Of a stretch of 64,000 nt of DNA, positions 41,896 to 49,101 are shown one piece after another. The DNA comes from Bacillota bacterium (lineage in GTDB: Bacteria > Bacillota > Clostridia > Oscillospirales > Ruminococcaceae), in contig JAEWWT010000024.1 of assembly GCA_023396225.1 (NCBI GenBank), forward strand, positions 62,001 through 126,000. Direction: 5' to 3'. Below the pieces are notes generated by a model that had not been told where the DNA came from, made no database searches, and saw only the letters and a list, made by a program, of their open reading frames with translations. Position 1 is the stretch's first letter, and every line of letters begins with the position of its first letter. Made by a program: the position numbers and the translations under genes.

Positions 41896-42699
41896 TCAGC
41901 CTCCGTTTACCATAACATGCTTTGATGCCTTGATAAAACATATTTTGCTGATAAGGAACAGGACAATAACCCAAATGAGCTGAATCAGCAATGCTCTGCA
42001 TATATCCCATAAGGAATAGTTTGGATTTGTGAGAATTTGAATAGGCAGATTATATATTGCCTGGAAAGGCAGAAACTCAAGAACCTTTCTGATGTTGTCA
42101 GGGAAGAATGCAATAGGAATTACTGCGCCGGATAAAAGGCGAACTACTGTGTCCTTCATTGCGCTTATTCCCCAAACGCTTTCAGTAAAGAAAGAGAGCA
42201 GACCAATGAGAAAGTCAAAGGTTGTATTGAGCAAAGCTGCCAAAATAAATGCTATAGGGAAAAAAAGAAGGTTAATTCCAAGTGGGATAGAGCCCTTTGC
42301 CATAATTGAAACAATAATTATTGACGGGATGAACATTATAGCAAAATTTGATAATATAGAGCCGAAACAACTTGAATACATTCTGAACTGATAACTAATT
42401 GGCCTGCAGAAGTTTGTTGCAATGTTTCCGGTCTGTACATCTCTTGACATCTGCCATTCGGCATATGAAATAATAACGCTGTTTAAGATTTTTGCGCTGG
42501 CAAGGTATAAGAAGGTTTGCTGAAAGGTCATACCGTTGATGGTATCAGTTCCGACACCATCAAATATTGCCCGCCAGAGAAAGTAAACAATAATTGTGAA
42601 AATAACATTTGCCAAAATTGTCAGTATGAAAAATGCCCGAAAAAAAACTATTTCCTGAAATGACATTTTGTTAAAAGCTAAAGCTGCGCGGACATTCAT
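41896..42699 (-). CDS. ABC-2 type permease (COG4587-like), middle cargo gene
   Basis: This is the second permease, 267 residues with six membrane helices. It shares a topology and the segment DVQTGNIATNFCRPISYQF (about 87-105) with its neighbour's QGDFIKYCFRP motif. IPIAFFPDNIRKVLEFLPFQAIY near the C-terminal third is typical of the COG4587 group. The start codon overlaps the ATPase stop by 4 bp, so the two are translationally coupled. GGAGC precedes the ATG. Together with the other permease it should form a heterodimeric membrane pore. Confidence 0.83.
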   Translation of the reverse strand: MNVRAALAFNKMSFQEIVFFRAFFILTILANVIFTIIVYFLWRAIFDGVGTDTINGMTFQQTFLYLASAKILNSVIISYAEWQMSRDVQTGNIATNFCRPISYQFRMYSSCFGSILSNFAIMFIPSIIIVSIMAKGSIPLGINLLFFPIAFILAALLNTTFDFLIGLLSFFTESVWGISAMKDTVVRLLSGAVIPIAFFPDNIRKVLEFLPFQAIYNLPIQILTNPNYSLWDICRALLIQLIWVIVLFLISKICFIKASKHVMVNGG

Positions 42700-43736
42700 T
42701 TCTTTTCAGCTCCTTCGTAAATTTTCTTGATGATATCTTCTGTTGAGATTTCTTCAATCTTTATGTCGTCAATTTTTGATTTCTTCATACATTTGTTAAG
42801 TACATCAGCAAGAGGTTCAAGTTCTTCATTTATAAGCATTTCAATCCATTGCTGAGCATCAGGATCATCTTCACGTTCAATTACATTGATTGCATTGTTT
42901 TCTGCTTTGATTGCTTCAACAATCGAAAGAATTTTCTTGTTGACTTCCTCATCGCTGTTTCTTGCAATTTTAAGTGTTCTATACTTTCCAAATGTGTTTT
43001 TCAATTTGCTGAAGTCATTGTCAAATACAGTTGTTCCCTTATCAATGATAACTGCTCTTTTACAAAGGGCTTCAACGTCACCGATATCATGAGTTGTAAG
43101 AATAATAGTCGTATTTTTAATTACATTAATCTGCTTGACGATTTCTCTGATCTTACTCTTCATTGATACGTCAAGCCCAATTGTAGGTTCGTCGAGAAAT
43201 ACAATCTTAGGGTCATGCAAGAATGACGCAACAATATCGCAGAGAGTTCTCTGACCAAGAGACATCTGACGTACTGGCTTCATATAGAGAGGTTCAAGGT
43301 TTACAATGCTATTGAACATCTCAAGATTTTCACTGTATACCTTAGGATCAATTTTGTATATTTCCCTTAAAAGTTTAAATGATTCAATTACAGGGAGTGA
43401 CCACCAAAGCTGTGATCTTTGTCCGAAAACAACTCCGATATTCTTTGCATTCTGGGTTCTGTTTTTATATGGAATAAGACCATTTACAAGTATTTCACCG
43501 GCTGAAGGCTCAAGGATGCCTGTCATCATCTTAATCGTAGTTGATTTACCCGCTCCATTAGGTCCAAGGTACCCGACAATTTCCCCTTGTTCAACATTCA
43601 TGGTAATACCATCAACAGCGTTTACATACTTATAATCTCTGGAGAATAGGTCTTTGATACTACCTTTAAGTCCTTCGTGACGATTAAGTGATTTAAAGGT
43701 TTTTGTTAGGTCTTTCATTTCAATTACACTTGACAT
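42696..43736 (-). CDS. ABC transporter ATP-binding protein (COG4586-like), first cargo gene
   Basis: This is the ATPase of the element's transporter, about 346 residues. Walker A is GPNGAGKST, the Q-loop region VFGQRSQLWW is the hallmark of the COG4586 subgroup (about 110-119), the signature is MSLGQRT, and Walker B is IVFLDEPTIGLD. A C-terminal extension of about 90 residues follows. ATG 43736 was chosen (AAGGGA 12 bp upstream); ATG 43748 touches that site. Its leader holds a promoter, a leader peptide and a terminator, so expression is probably attenuated. Antibiotic or peptide export is plausible but unproven. Confidence 0.87.
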   Translation of the reverse strand: MSSVIEMKDLTKTFKSLNRHEGLKGSIKDLFSRDYKYVNAVDGITMNVEQGEIVGYLGPNGAGKSTTIKMMTGILEPSAGEILVNGLIPYKNRTQNAKNIGVVFGQRSQLWWSLPVIESFKLLREIYKIDPKVYSENLEMFNSIVNLEPLYMKPVRQMSLGQRTLCDIVASFLHDPKIVFLDEPTIGLDVSMKSKIREIVKQINVIKNTTIILTTHDIGDVEALCKRAVIIDKGTTVFDNDFSKLKNTFGKYRTLKIARNSDEEVNKKILSIVEAIKAENNAINVIEREDDPDAQQWIEMLINEELEPLADVLNKCMKKSKIDDIKIEEISTEDIIKKIYEGAEKK

Positions 43737-43789
43737 ATTATGCTGCATTCCCTTCTGTTAACCTTGAAACATACAAAACATATTAAAAA

Positions 43790-43828
43790 TGAAAATAAAA
43801 AGGACACACCTGTTTCGGTGCGTCCTTT
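43790..43828 (-). terminator. Intrinsic terminator in the ABC operon leader (attenuator candidate)
   Basis: On the minus strand AAAGGAC-g-CACC / GGTG-t-GTCCTTT forms a 12-bp stem with a 6-base loop, followed by TTTTATTTTC. It lies between the operon's promoter and its first gene. Confidence 0.8.
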
Positions 43829-43921
43829 GTTGTATATAAAAAACAATAAAGTTTGCATGTTTCGAAAGGCTTAATTTTGTACAGTTAACAAGAAAATGTT
43901 ACTGCACTTGATATTCAGTTT

Positions 43922-43951
43922 TTAGTTCTTTCCCGCTATAGTGGCTCTCAT
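43922..43951 (-). CDS. Leader peptide MRATIAGKN of the element's ABC operon
   Basis: A 9-codon frame (MRATIAGKN, then TAA) begins about 25 nt after the predicted transcription start. It has a strong ribosome binding site, GAAGGGAG, 8 bp upstream of ATG. The codons precede a leader of about 90 nt and the intrinsic terminator at 43790-43828. This is the layout of ribosome-mediated attenuators that control antibiotic-induced ABC transporter and methylase genes. The peptide has no other likely use. Confidence 0.65.
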   Translation of the reverse strand: MRATIAGKN

Positions 43952-43981
43952 GTTATTTGCTCCCTTCTATAATTTACCGTA

Positions 43982-44010
43982 ATATTATCATATTTTTGTT
44001 AATGTGTCAA
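43982..44010 (-). promoter_or_regulatory. Sigma-A promoter of the element's ABC operon
   Basis: TTGACA (44005-44010 complement), 17 bp, TATAAT-like TAATAT (43982-43987 complement) on the minus strand. Confidence 0.75.
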
Positions 44011-44074
44011 TATATTTTTTTAATTTAATAAATCGTTTACATTTTTCTTCGAATGAAACAATATACTTTAATGT

Positions 44075-44082
44075 CATATAAT
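44075..44082 (+). promoter_or_regulatory. -10-like CATATAAT before the recombinase operon
   Basis: CATATAAT contains a sigma-A TATAAT and also resembles the CATA-type -10 of mother-cell sigma factors. No clear -35 for either class is visible at the right distance. Confidence 0.35.
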
Positions 44083-44084
44083 TT

Positions 44085-44279
44085 ATGGGGGGTGATTTTA
44101 TATTATACAAGCTTTTGAATACTTACGAAGAAGAAAATATATTTGTAAAAGTATTTTGCAGGGAATGCACAGAAGCTGAACAGAAACTTGACGATATTTC
44201 AAAAATAAGGATTATTGAAAATAAAGCTGACTATTTTAATAAGCTCTCCGACAAAACTTTTTTGAAAAGGAGGAAGTAA
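44085..44279 (+). CDS. Small protein upstream of the recombinase (accessory/RDF candidate)
   Basis: This is a frame of up to 64 residues that ends one base before the recombinase start and is clearly co-transcribed with it. The product is charged and lysine-rich at the C-terminus (NKLSDKTFLKRRK), with ECTEAEQKLDDI as a probable helix. No family was recognised. The start is unresolved: GGGGGGTGA covers the first codons after ATG 44085, so initiation may be at a non-ATG codon near 44100 or at TTG 44115. By position it is a candidate recombination directionality factor. Confidence 0.6.
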   Translation: MGGDFILYKLLNTYEEENIFVKVFCRECTEAEQKLDDISKIRIIENKADYFNKLSDKTFLKRRK

Positions 44280-44280
44280 T

Positions 44281-45759
44281 TTGACGGCACTTTATGCAAG
44301 ACAGTCTGTAAACAAACAGGACAGTATTTCCGTTCAGTCACAGATAGATATGTGTAAAGCTAAATGCAGTGATGAATATAAGATTTATACAGACAAGGGA
44401 TTCAGCGGAAAAAATACAGACAGACCTGCTTTCCGTCAGATGCTTGACGATATTCAGGATGGTATTATAAATAAAATAATTATATATAAGCTTGACAGAT
44501 TGAGTAGAAGTCTTCTTGACTTTCTGCAGCTTCTGAATAAATTTGATAAAATTGGTGTTTCAGTAAAAAGCTGTTGTGAGGAATTTGATACATCTACTCC
44601 TCAGGGACGTATGATGCTGGCAATCCTCATGTCTTTTGCACAGATGGAGAGGGAGACTATAGCAGGACGTGTAAGGGATAATTACTATGCAAGAGCATGT
44701 AAAGGTATGTATCTTTCAGGTCCTCCGCCGTTTGGATATAAAAAAGTTCCTGCAATTATAAACGGCGTAAATTCTTCAAAGCTGGAAGAAGATAAAGAAA
44801 AATCACATATTGTCAAGGATATTTATAATATGTACTGTTCAGGAATGGGATTGCAGAAAACTGCGGATTACCTTAATAATTCAGACATCAGAACTAGTAA
44901 AGGAAAAACGTGGACAGCATCAAAGGTAAGTGCTGTTATTGTTAATCCAATATATGTGAAAGCCGATGCGGATGTATATACATATCTCCTTAACATGGGG
45001 GCAGAGATAACAGACAGCATGGATAAGTTTAAAGGCAACAATGGCTGTTATAGTTATGGTTCATCTGAAATAAGAAAGGGAACTAAAAACAGAAACTTTG
45101 CCGGGCGGTTTATAACAATTGGCCAGCATTGCGGAATTATAGATGCTTCAGTATGGCTGGAGGCACAGAATCGTATCAATAAAAACAAGTATATGAATAA
45201 TTCAGGATCGGGTACTACTTCATGGCTCTGTGGGCTTGTATACTGCAAATGCGGACAAAAAATGCATATTAAATATACAATTAACAAATATCAAACAAGA
45301 TATTACTATTTGTACTGTGAAAAATTAAAATCAGACACTTGTATCTGGAATAAAAAAGCTGTAAGGGTAGATAGAATCGAAAAAATAGCAGAAAAAATTA
45401 TATTATCCGAACTTGACAGATTAGCGCAGATAACTGTAACCAGAGCAGATGAAAGTGAGATTGAAAAATGCAGAATAAGAATAACTGCAATAAATCAAAA
45501 AATAAATAAATTGCTGGATTGCCTTGCGGAAAAAACAGAAATTAACAAAAGTATAATTTTAAAAATAGAAATGCTTGAAAAAGAAAAAGAAAATATTAAT
45601 TTTACACTTGAAGAAAAGGTTAATAATGTTGATAATTGCTGTTTTGATATGATTTCATTCTGGAAAAATGCCAATACTGATGCAAAGAAGAGTATTTCTC
45701 AATCTATTATTGAAAAAATCATTCTGTATTCAGATAATATGGAGATATATCTGAAGTAA
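44281..45759 (+). CDS. Large serine recombinase (site-specific integrase/excisionase)
   Basis: This 492-residue recombinase breaks and rejoins DNA at attachment sites through a serine-DNA link. The resolvase domain has Ser9 in YARQS, the YKLDRLSRS catalytic arginine segment (70-77) and QGRMMLAILMSFAQMERE (about 108-125). A recombinase domain follows (about 150-290), then a zinc-ribbon with C322xC324 and C346...C354, and a coiled coil (about 390-440). This is the size and order of phage integrases and SpoIVCA. TTG 44281 has AGGAGG 7 bp upstream. The stop codon overlaps the first base of the right attachment arm. Confidence 0.94.
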   Translation: MTALYARQSVNKQDSISVQSQIDMCKAKCSDEYKIYTDKGFSGKNTDRPAFRQMLDDIQDGIINKIIIYKLDRLSRSLLDFLQLLNKFDKIGVSVKSCCEEFDTSTPQGRMMLAILMSFAQMERETIAGRVRDNYYARACKGMYLSGPPPFGYKKVPAIINGVNSSKLEEDKEKSHIVKDIYNMYCSGMGLQKTADYLNNSDIRTSKGKTWTASKVSAVIVNPIYVKADADVYTYLLNMGAEITDSMDKFKGNNGCYSYGSSEIRKGTKNRNFAGRFITIGQHCGIIDASVWLEAQNRINKNKYMNNSGSGTTSWLCGLVYCKCGQKMHIKYTINKYQTRYYYLYCEKLKSDTCIWNKKAVRVDRIEKIAEKIILSELDRLAQITVTRADESEIEKCRIRITAINQKINKLLDCLAEKTEINKSIILKIEMLEKEKENINFTLEEKVNNVDNCCFDMISFWKNANTDAKKSISQSIIEKIILYSDNMEIYLK

Positions 45760-45812
45760 AGTTAGTAGTTGTATAGTGTTATCATTTCATCATATGAACA
45801 CAACTCCGTTGC
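45759..45812. other. Right attachment junction of the serine-recombinase element
   Basis: Element arm AAGTTAGTAG...TTATCA to 45784, central TT at 45785-45786, host arm TCATCATATGAAC from 45787. The position is exactly 4,800 bp from the left TT. Confidence 0.75.
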
Positions 45813-46683
45813 AAGACCGGTATATGAAATGTCAAAAGGGAATGTCTCATACAGTGTAGCAAAGGTTTATGATGATAACCGTTTGACTTTAAAGTCCTTT
45901 GAAGAACTGATAACACCCGAAACCAAGGCAATAGTATGCATGGTAGGTAGCAATGTTACCGGGCAGATTATGCCGTTTCGTGAAATAGCGGCTTTGTGCA
46001 GAAAGCACGACATTTGCTTTATTGCCGATGGTGCTCAGGGATGCGGGGTTATCCCAGTAAAAATGTCAGACGGAATTAATATATTATGTACCTCTGGGCA
46101 TAAAAGTCTTTATGGGATATCTGGTACGGGACTGCTGATAACTGATGGAAAATACAGAATACCTCATATAATTGAGGGCGGAACAGGCAGCACCTCTCTT
46201 GAACTTGAGCAGCCTGATTTTCTACCAGACAGTCTTGAAAGCGGAACTATTAATACTGTCGGAGCAATTTCTCTTGGTGCAGGAATTGACTTTATAACAG
46301 AGTCAGGATTGGATAAGATATTTAATCATGAAACTATGCTTTGTAATATATTTATCAATGAAATAAGTGCAGTAAATGACGTTATAGTATATCGTAAGCC
46401 TAGAGTAAAGTATCTTCCTATAGTATCATTTAATATAGAAGGAATAACAGCTAATCAGACTGCTGAGTCTCTGAGTGACAAGGGATTTGCCCTCAGAGGA
46501 GGACTCCATTGCTCAGGCTTTGCTCACAGAGAAATAGGAACTTTGCCGGATGGAACTGTAAGATTTTCTCCATCTCTGTTTAATACAGCAAATGACGTTC
46601 GTCAGCTTGCTTATGCCATCAGGGAAACTATTAAAGAAAAAACAACAATAAATTCTGATATCTTTGGAATACACTTGAAATAA
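45787..46683 (+). pseudogene. Class V aminotransferase/cysteine desulfurase, 3' part (split by insertion)
   Basis: This carries the remaining 298 codons of the split enzyme: SSYEHNSVARPVYE directly after the junction, then VGSNVTGQIMP, DGAQGCGVIPV (PLP Asp), CTSGHKSLYGISGTG (the PLP Lys), and the C-terminal GFALRGGLHCSGFAHR (loop with the likely catalytic Cys). The open frame extends upstream to a TTG at 45769 inside the element, without a ribosome binding site, so translation in the inserted state is unlikely. Joined to 40714-40986, the two give 389 residues, normal for the family. Confidence 0.88.
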
Positions 46684-46720
46684 TAATACTGTTTGTGTTA
46701 AAATAAAAATAACGATAAAG

Positions 46721-46760
46721 CGGCGGGGTTTATGCATTAGACGTATACCCCGTCTTTTAA
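46721..46760 (+). terminator. Probable terminator after the split aminotransferase gene
   Basis: CGGGGT-t-TA / TA-t-ACCCCG imperfect stem followed by TCTTTTAAAA; it precedes cdaA by 16 bp. Confidence 0.55.
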
Positions 46761-46775
46761 AAGGATGAGTAACAT

Positions 46776-47660
46776 ATGGATTTTGTGTATACGATGTGGA
46801 GTTACATCAAGAGTGTGTTCCCGATAACTCCGAGTGATATTATTGATATTGGTGTTCTTACATTTCTGATTTACAGAGGTATTATTCTTGTTAGGGAAAC
46901 AAGAGCAGGCGGTCTTGTAAAGGGTGTTGTTGTTATTGGCATTGTTTACTGCCTTGCTGTAATTCTAAAACTTAAAGCCCTAACTTTTATTATTAATGGA
47001 GCATTTACACTTGGTATCATGGCTATTGTTATACTTTTTCAGCCTGAATTGCGACGTTCACTTGAAAAGATGGGACATTCAAAGGTTTCAAAGTTGCCTG
47101 TGTTCTCATCACTTATACCGGAAACATCCGAGCAGATAATCATAAAATGGAACAATGCAATAGAAGCAGTATGTGATGCATGTGAAGATCTTTCAGCTAC
47201 CACTACTGGTGCGCTGATTGTTATTGAGCAGGAGTCAAAGCTTGGCGAACAGATTGATACAGGTACAATACTGAATGCTATTCCAAGCAAGGAGCTTTTT
47301 GGAAATATATTTTATCCGAAAACACCTCTCCATGATGGAGCTGTAATTATCAGAGACGGAATTATTCTTGCAGCAGCGTGTTTTTTGCCGAAACCTCAGA
47401 AAGAAGAGCTTATCAACAAGCAGCTTGGTTCAAGACACAGAGCGGCAATAGGAATGAGTGAAAATTCAGACGCAATTGTTATAGTTGTTTCGGAGGAAAC
47501 AGGTACTATATCTGTTGCCGAAAACGGCGAACTGACAAGATGTTTCAGCAGGGACAGTCTTAAAAAGTTACTCAGGACAAGATTGCTTCCGGAGAAACCA
47601 AAGAAGGCAAACCCGGAAAAGAAGTCCGGAAACAATTCTTTCGGAACTAAAAAGGCATAA
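46776..47660 (+). CDS. cdaA: Diadenylate cyclase CdaA
   Basis: CdaA makes the second messenger c-di-AMP from two ATP, controlling potassium, osmotic balance and wall homeostasis. The 294-residue protein has three N-terminal membrane helices (about 20-95) and a DAC domain with the catalytic DGA at 187-189 (PLHDGAVII) and RHR at 220-222 (GSRHRAAIG). The C-terminus is lysine-rich. In Firmicutes the gene is followed by cdaR and often glmM; here cdaR follows after 85 bp, and no glmM is adjacent. Confidence 0.95.
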   Translation: MDFVYTMWSYIKSVFPITPSDIIDIGVLTFLIYRGIILVRETRAGGLVKGVVVIGIVYCLAVILKLKALTFIINGAFTLGIMAIVILFQPELRRSLEKMGHSKVSKLPVFSSLIPETSEQIIIKWNNAIEAVCDACEDLSATTTGALIVIEQESKLGEQIDTGTILNAIPSKELFGNIFYPKTPLHDGAVIIRDGIILAAACFLPKPQKEELINKQLGSRHRAAIGMSENSDAIVIVVSEETGTISVAENGELTRCFSRDSLKKLLRTRLLPEKPKKANPEKKSGNNSFGTKKA

Positions 47661-47745
47661 TTTTATATAAATTTATGTATTACTATCAGGTTTATAAATT
47701 CAGTAAAGGGAGAAATGTTTTCCCAAGGGAGGCATATTCATAAAA

Positions 47746-49074
47746 ATGAAGAACATAATCAAGGCAATAACTTCATATTTTTCTCGTCTTTTTGAAAGAG
47801 ACATTGTACTTAAAATAACTTCAGGTGTTGCCGCTGTTATAATATGGTTTACAATTTCGGTATTTCAGTATCCTACAATTGATAAAGTGTTTTACAACGT
47901 TCCAGTCAAGGTTGATCTTGAAGGAAGCTATGCACAAGCTAATTCCATCGAGCCTGTCAGCATGGAAAAAGAATATGTTACTGTTTATGTAACGGGTAAG
48001 AGAACTCAGATAGGTGATATGAAATCAGAGGATCTTGTAGCATATGCAGATGGTTCAGAGGTAAAGGACCCTAGAAACTATAAGCTGTCACTAAAAGTAA
48101 AGAGCAAAGAAAATAAGAACTTTGAAGTCACATCTATTGAACCAAGTTCTGTTGATGTTTCATTTGATGAAATCATTGAAAAGGAATTTCCGGTTGAAGC
48201 TAATATAGATAAAGTCAATGTAAATTCAAAGAACGGATATATGAAGGGTACTCCTCTTGTTACCCCTGATAAAATCAAGATAACAGGACCTAAGGAAAAG
48301 ATAAACAGCATCGGCAGGGTAGTTGTCCCTGTTGTTTCTGAATCTGAACTAGAAATATCTACAGAACTTTCTGCATCAGGTGTTCAGATTTACAATAATA
48401 ACAATGCGTTAATTGACAATGAAAACGGTGCTTTAACCCTTGAACGTGATTCATTTACGGTACAGGTGCCTGTTTATGTCAAGAAAACAATACCTCTTGA
48501 AGTATCAATTATAAACGAGCCGGACAAGTTTGACAAAGCTGAGTTTATGAATAATCTGCAGATGTCTGCTACAGAAATAGTTGTTGCAGCTCCTAATGAT
48601 AAGATAAATGTTATTTCAAGACTTAACATTGGAACGATTGATATGAGAAAGGTTGACATTGGCTCAGTATTTGAATTCAAGACCGATGACTTCCTGCCGG
48701 AAGGATATGAGGATCTTAATCAGATAAGCGAAGTAACTGTTAATTGTCCATCGCAAGGGTTGGCAAAGAAGGCAATTTCAATCAGAGGAAGTTCCGTTCA
48801 GTTCGTAAATGTTCCGTCGCAGTTTGACTATGAAATGATAACATCAGGATTTACAGTTTACTTTGTCGGACCTGAAGATGTAATTTCCGAACTGACATCG
48901 CTTGACATTGTACCACAGATTGACATGATTGACATTGACATGACAGAAGGAGATAAAAAACTTCCGGTTACATTCTCAACACCTGCTTATCCTGATTTAT
49001 GGTGCATTGGCTCAGAGGGTGCATTGACTCCGACAGCTGTTGTAACTGTTTCAATCAAGGACGATACACAGTAA
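47746..49074 (+). CDS. cdaR: CdaR/YbbR-domain regulator of CdaA
   Basis: CdaR is a membrane-anchored, mostly extracellular protein that binds and tunes CdaA. The 442-residue product has one N-terminal membrane segment (ITSGVAAVIIWFTISVFQ, about 25-42) followed by four YbbR-type beta repeats. These are marked by recurrent blocks such as NVPVKVDLEG, EFPVEANID, TIPLEVSIINE and VQFVNVPSQFDYE. AGGGAGG lies about 13 bp before the ATG. Coupling to cdaA is conserved in Firmicutes. Confidence 0.92.
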   Translation: MKNIIKAITSYFSRLFERDIVLKITSGVAAVIIWFTISVFQYPTIDKVFYNVPVKVDLEGSYAQANSIEPVSMEKEYVTVYVTGKRTQIGDMKSEDLVAYADGSEVKDPRNYKLSLKVKSKENKNFEVTSIEPSSVDVSFDEIIEKEFPVEANIDKVNVNSKNGYMKGTPLVTPDKIKITGPKEKINSIGRVVVPVVSESELEISTELSASGVQIYNNNNALIDNENGALTLERDSFTVQVPVYVKKTIPLEVSIINEPDKFDKAEFMNNLQMSATEIVVAAPNDKINVISRLNIGTIDMRKVDIGSVFEFKTDDFLPEGYEDLNQISEVTVNCPSQGLAKKAISIRGSSVQFVNVPSQFDYEMITSGFTVYFVGPEDVISELTSLDIVPQIDMIDIDMTEGDKKLPVTFSTPAYPDLWCIGSEGALTPTAVVTVSIKDDTQ

Positions 49075-49101
49075 CATTATAATTTTATAAAGGAGAACCT
49101 G

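Larger units (their letters stand above)
40987..45786 (+). mobile_element. 4.8-kb large-serine-recombinase element with ABC transporter cargo
   Basis: The two halves of one gene are separated by exactly 4,800 bp measured between identical positions. The interval contains a three-gene ABC-2 transporter operon on the minus strand (41061-43736) with its own promoter and leader. On the plus strand are a small ORF (44085-44279) and a large serine recombinase (44281-45759) whose stop abuts the right attachment arm. There are no phage structural, replication or conjugation genes, so it is a minimal recombinase-plus-cargo unit. Removal at the TT cores restores the host frame. Confidence 0.88.

Noticed and set aside
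40714..46683. Frameshift or sequencing error as the cause of the split desulfurase
   Set aside because: The halves are 4.8 kb apart, join in frame at a shared TT, and enclose a complete recombinase with paired attachment arms.
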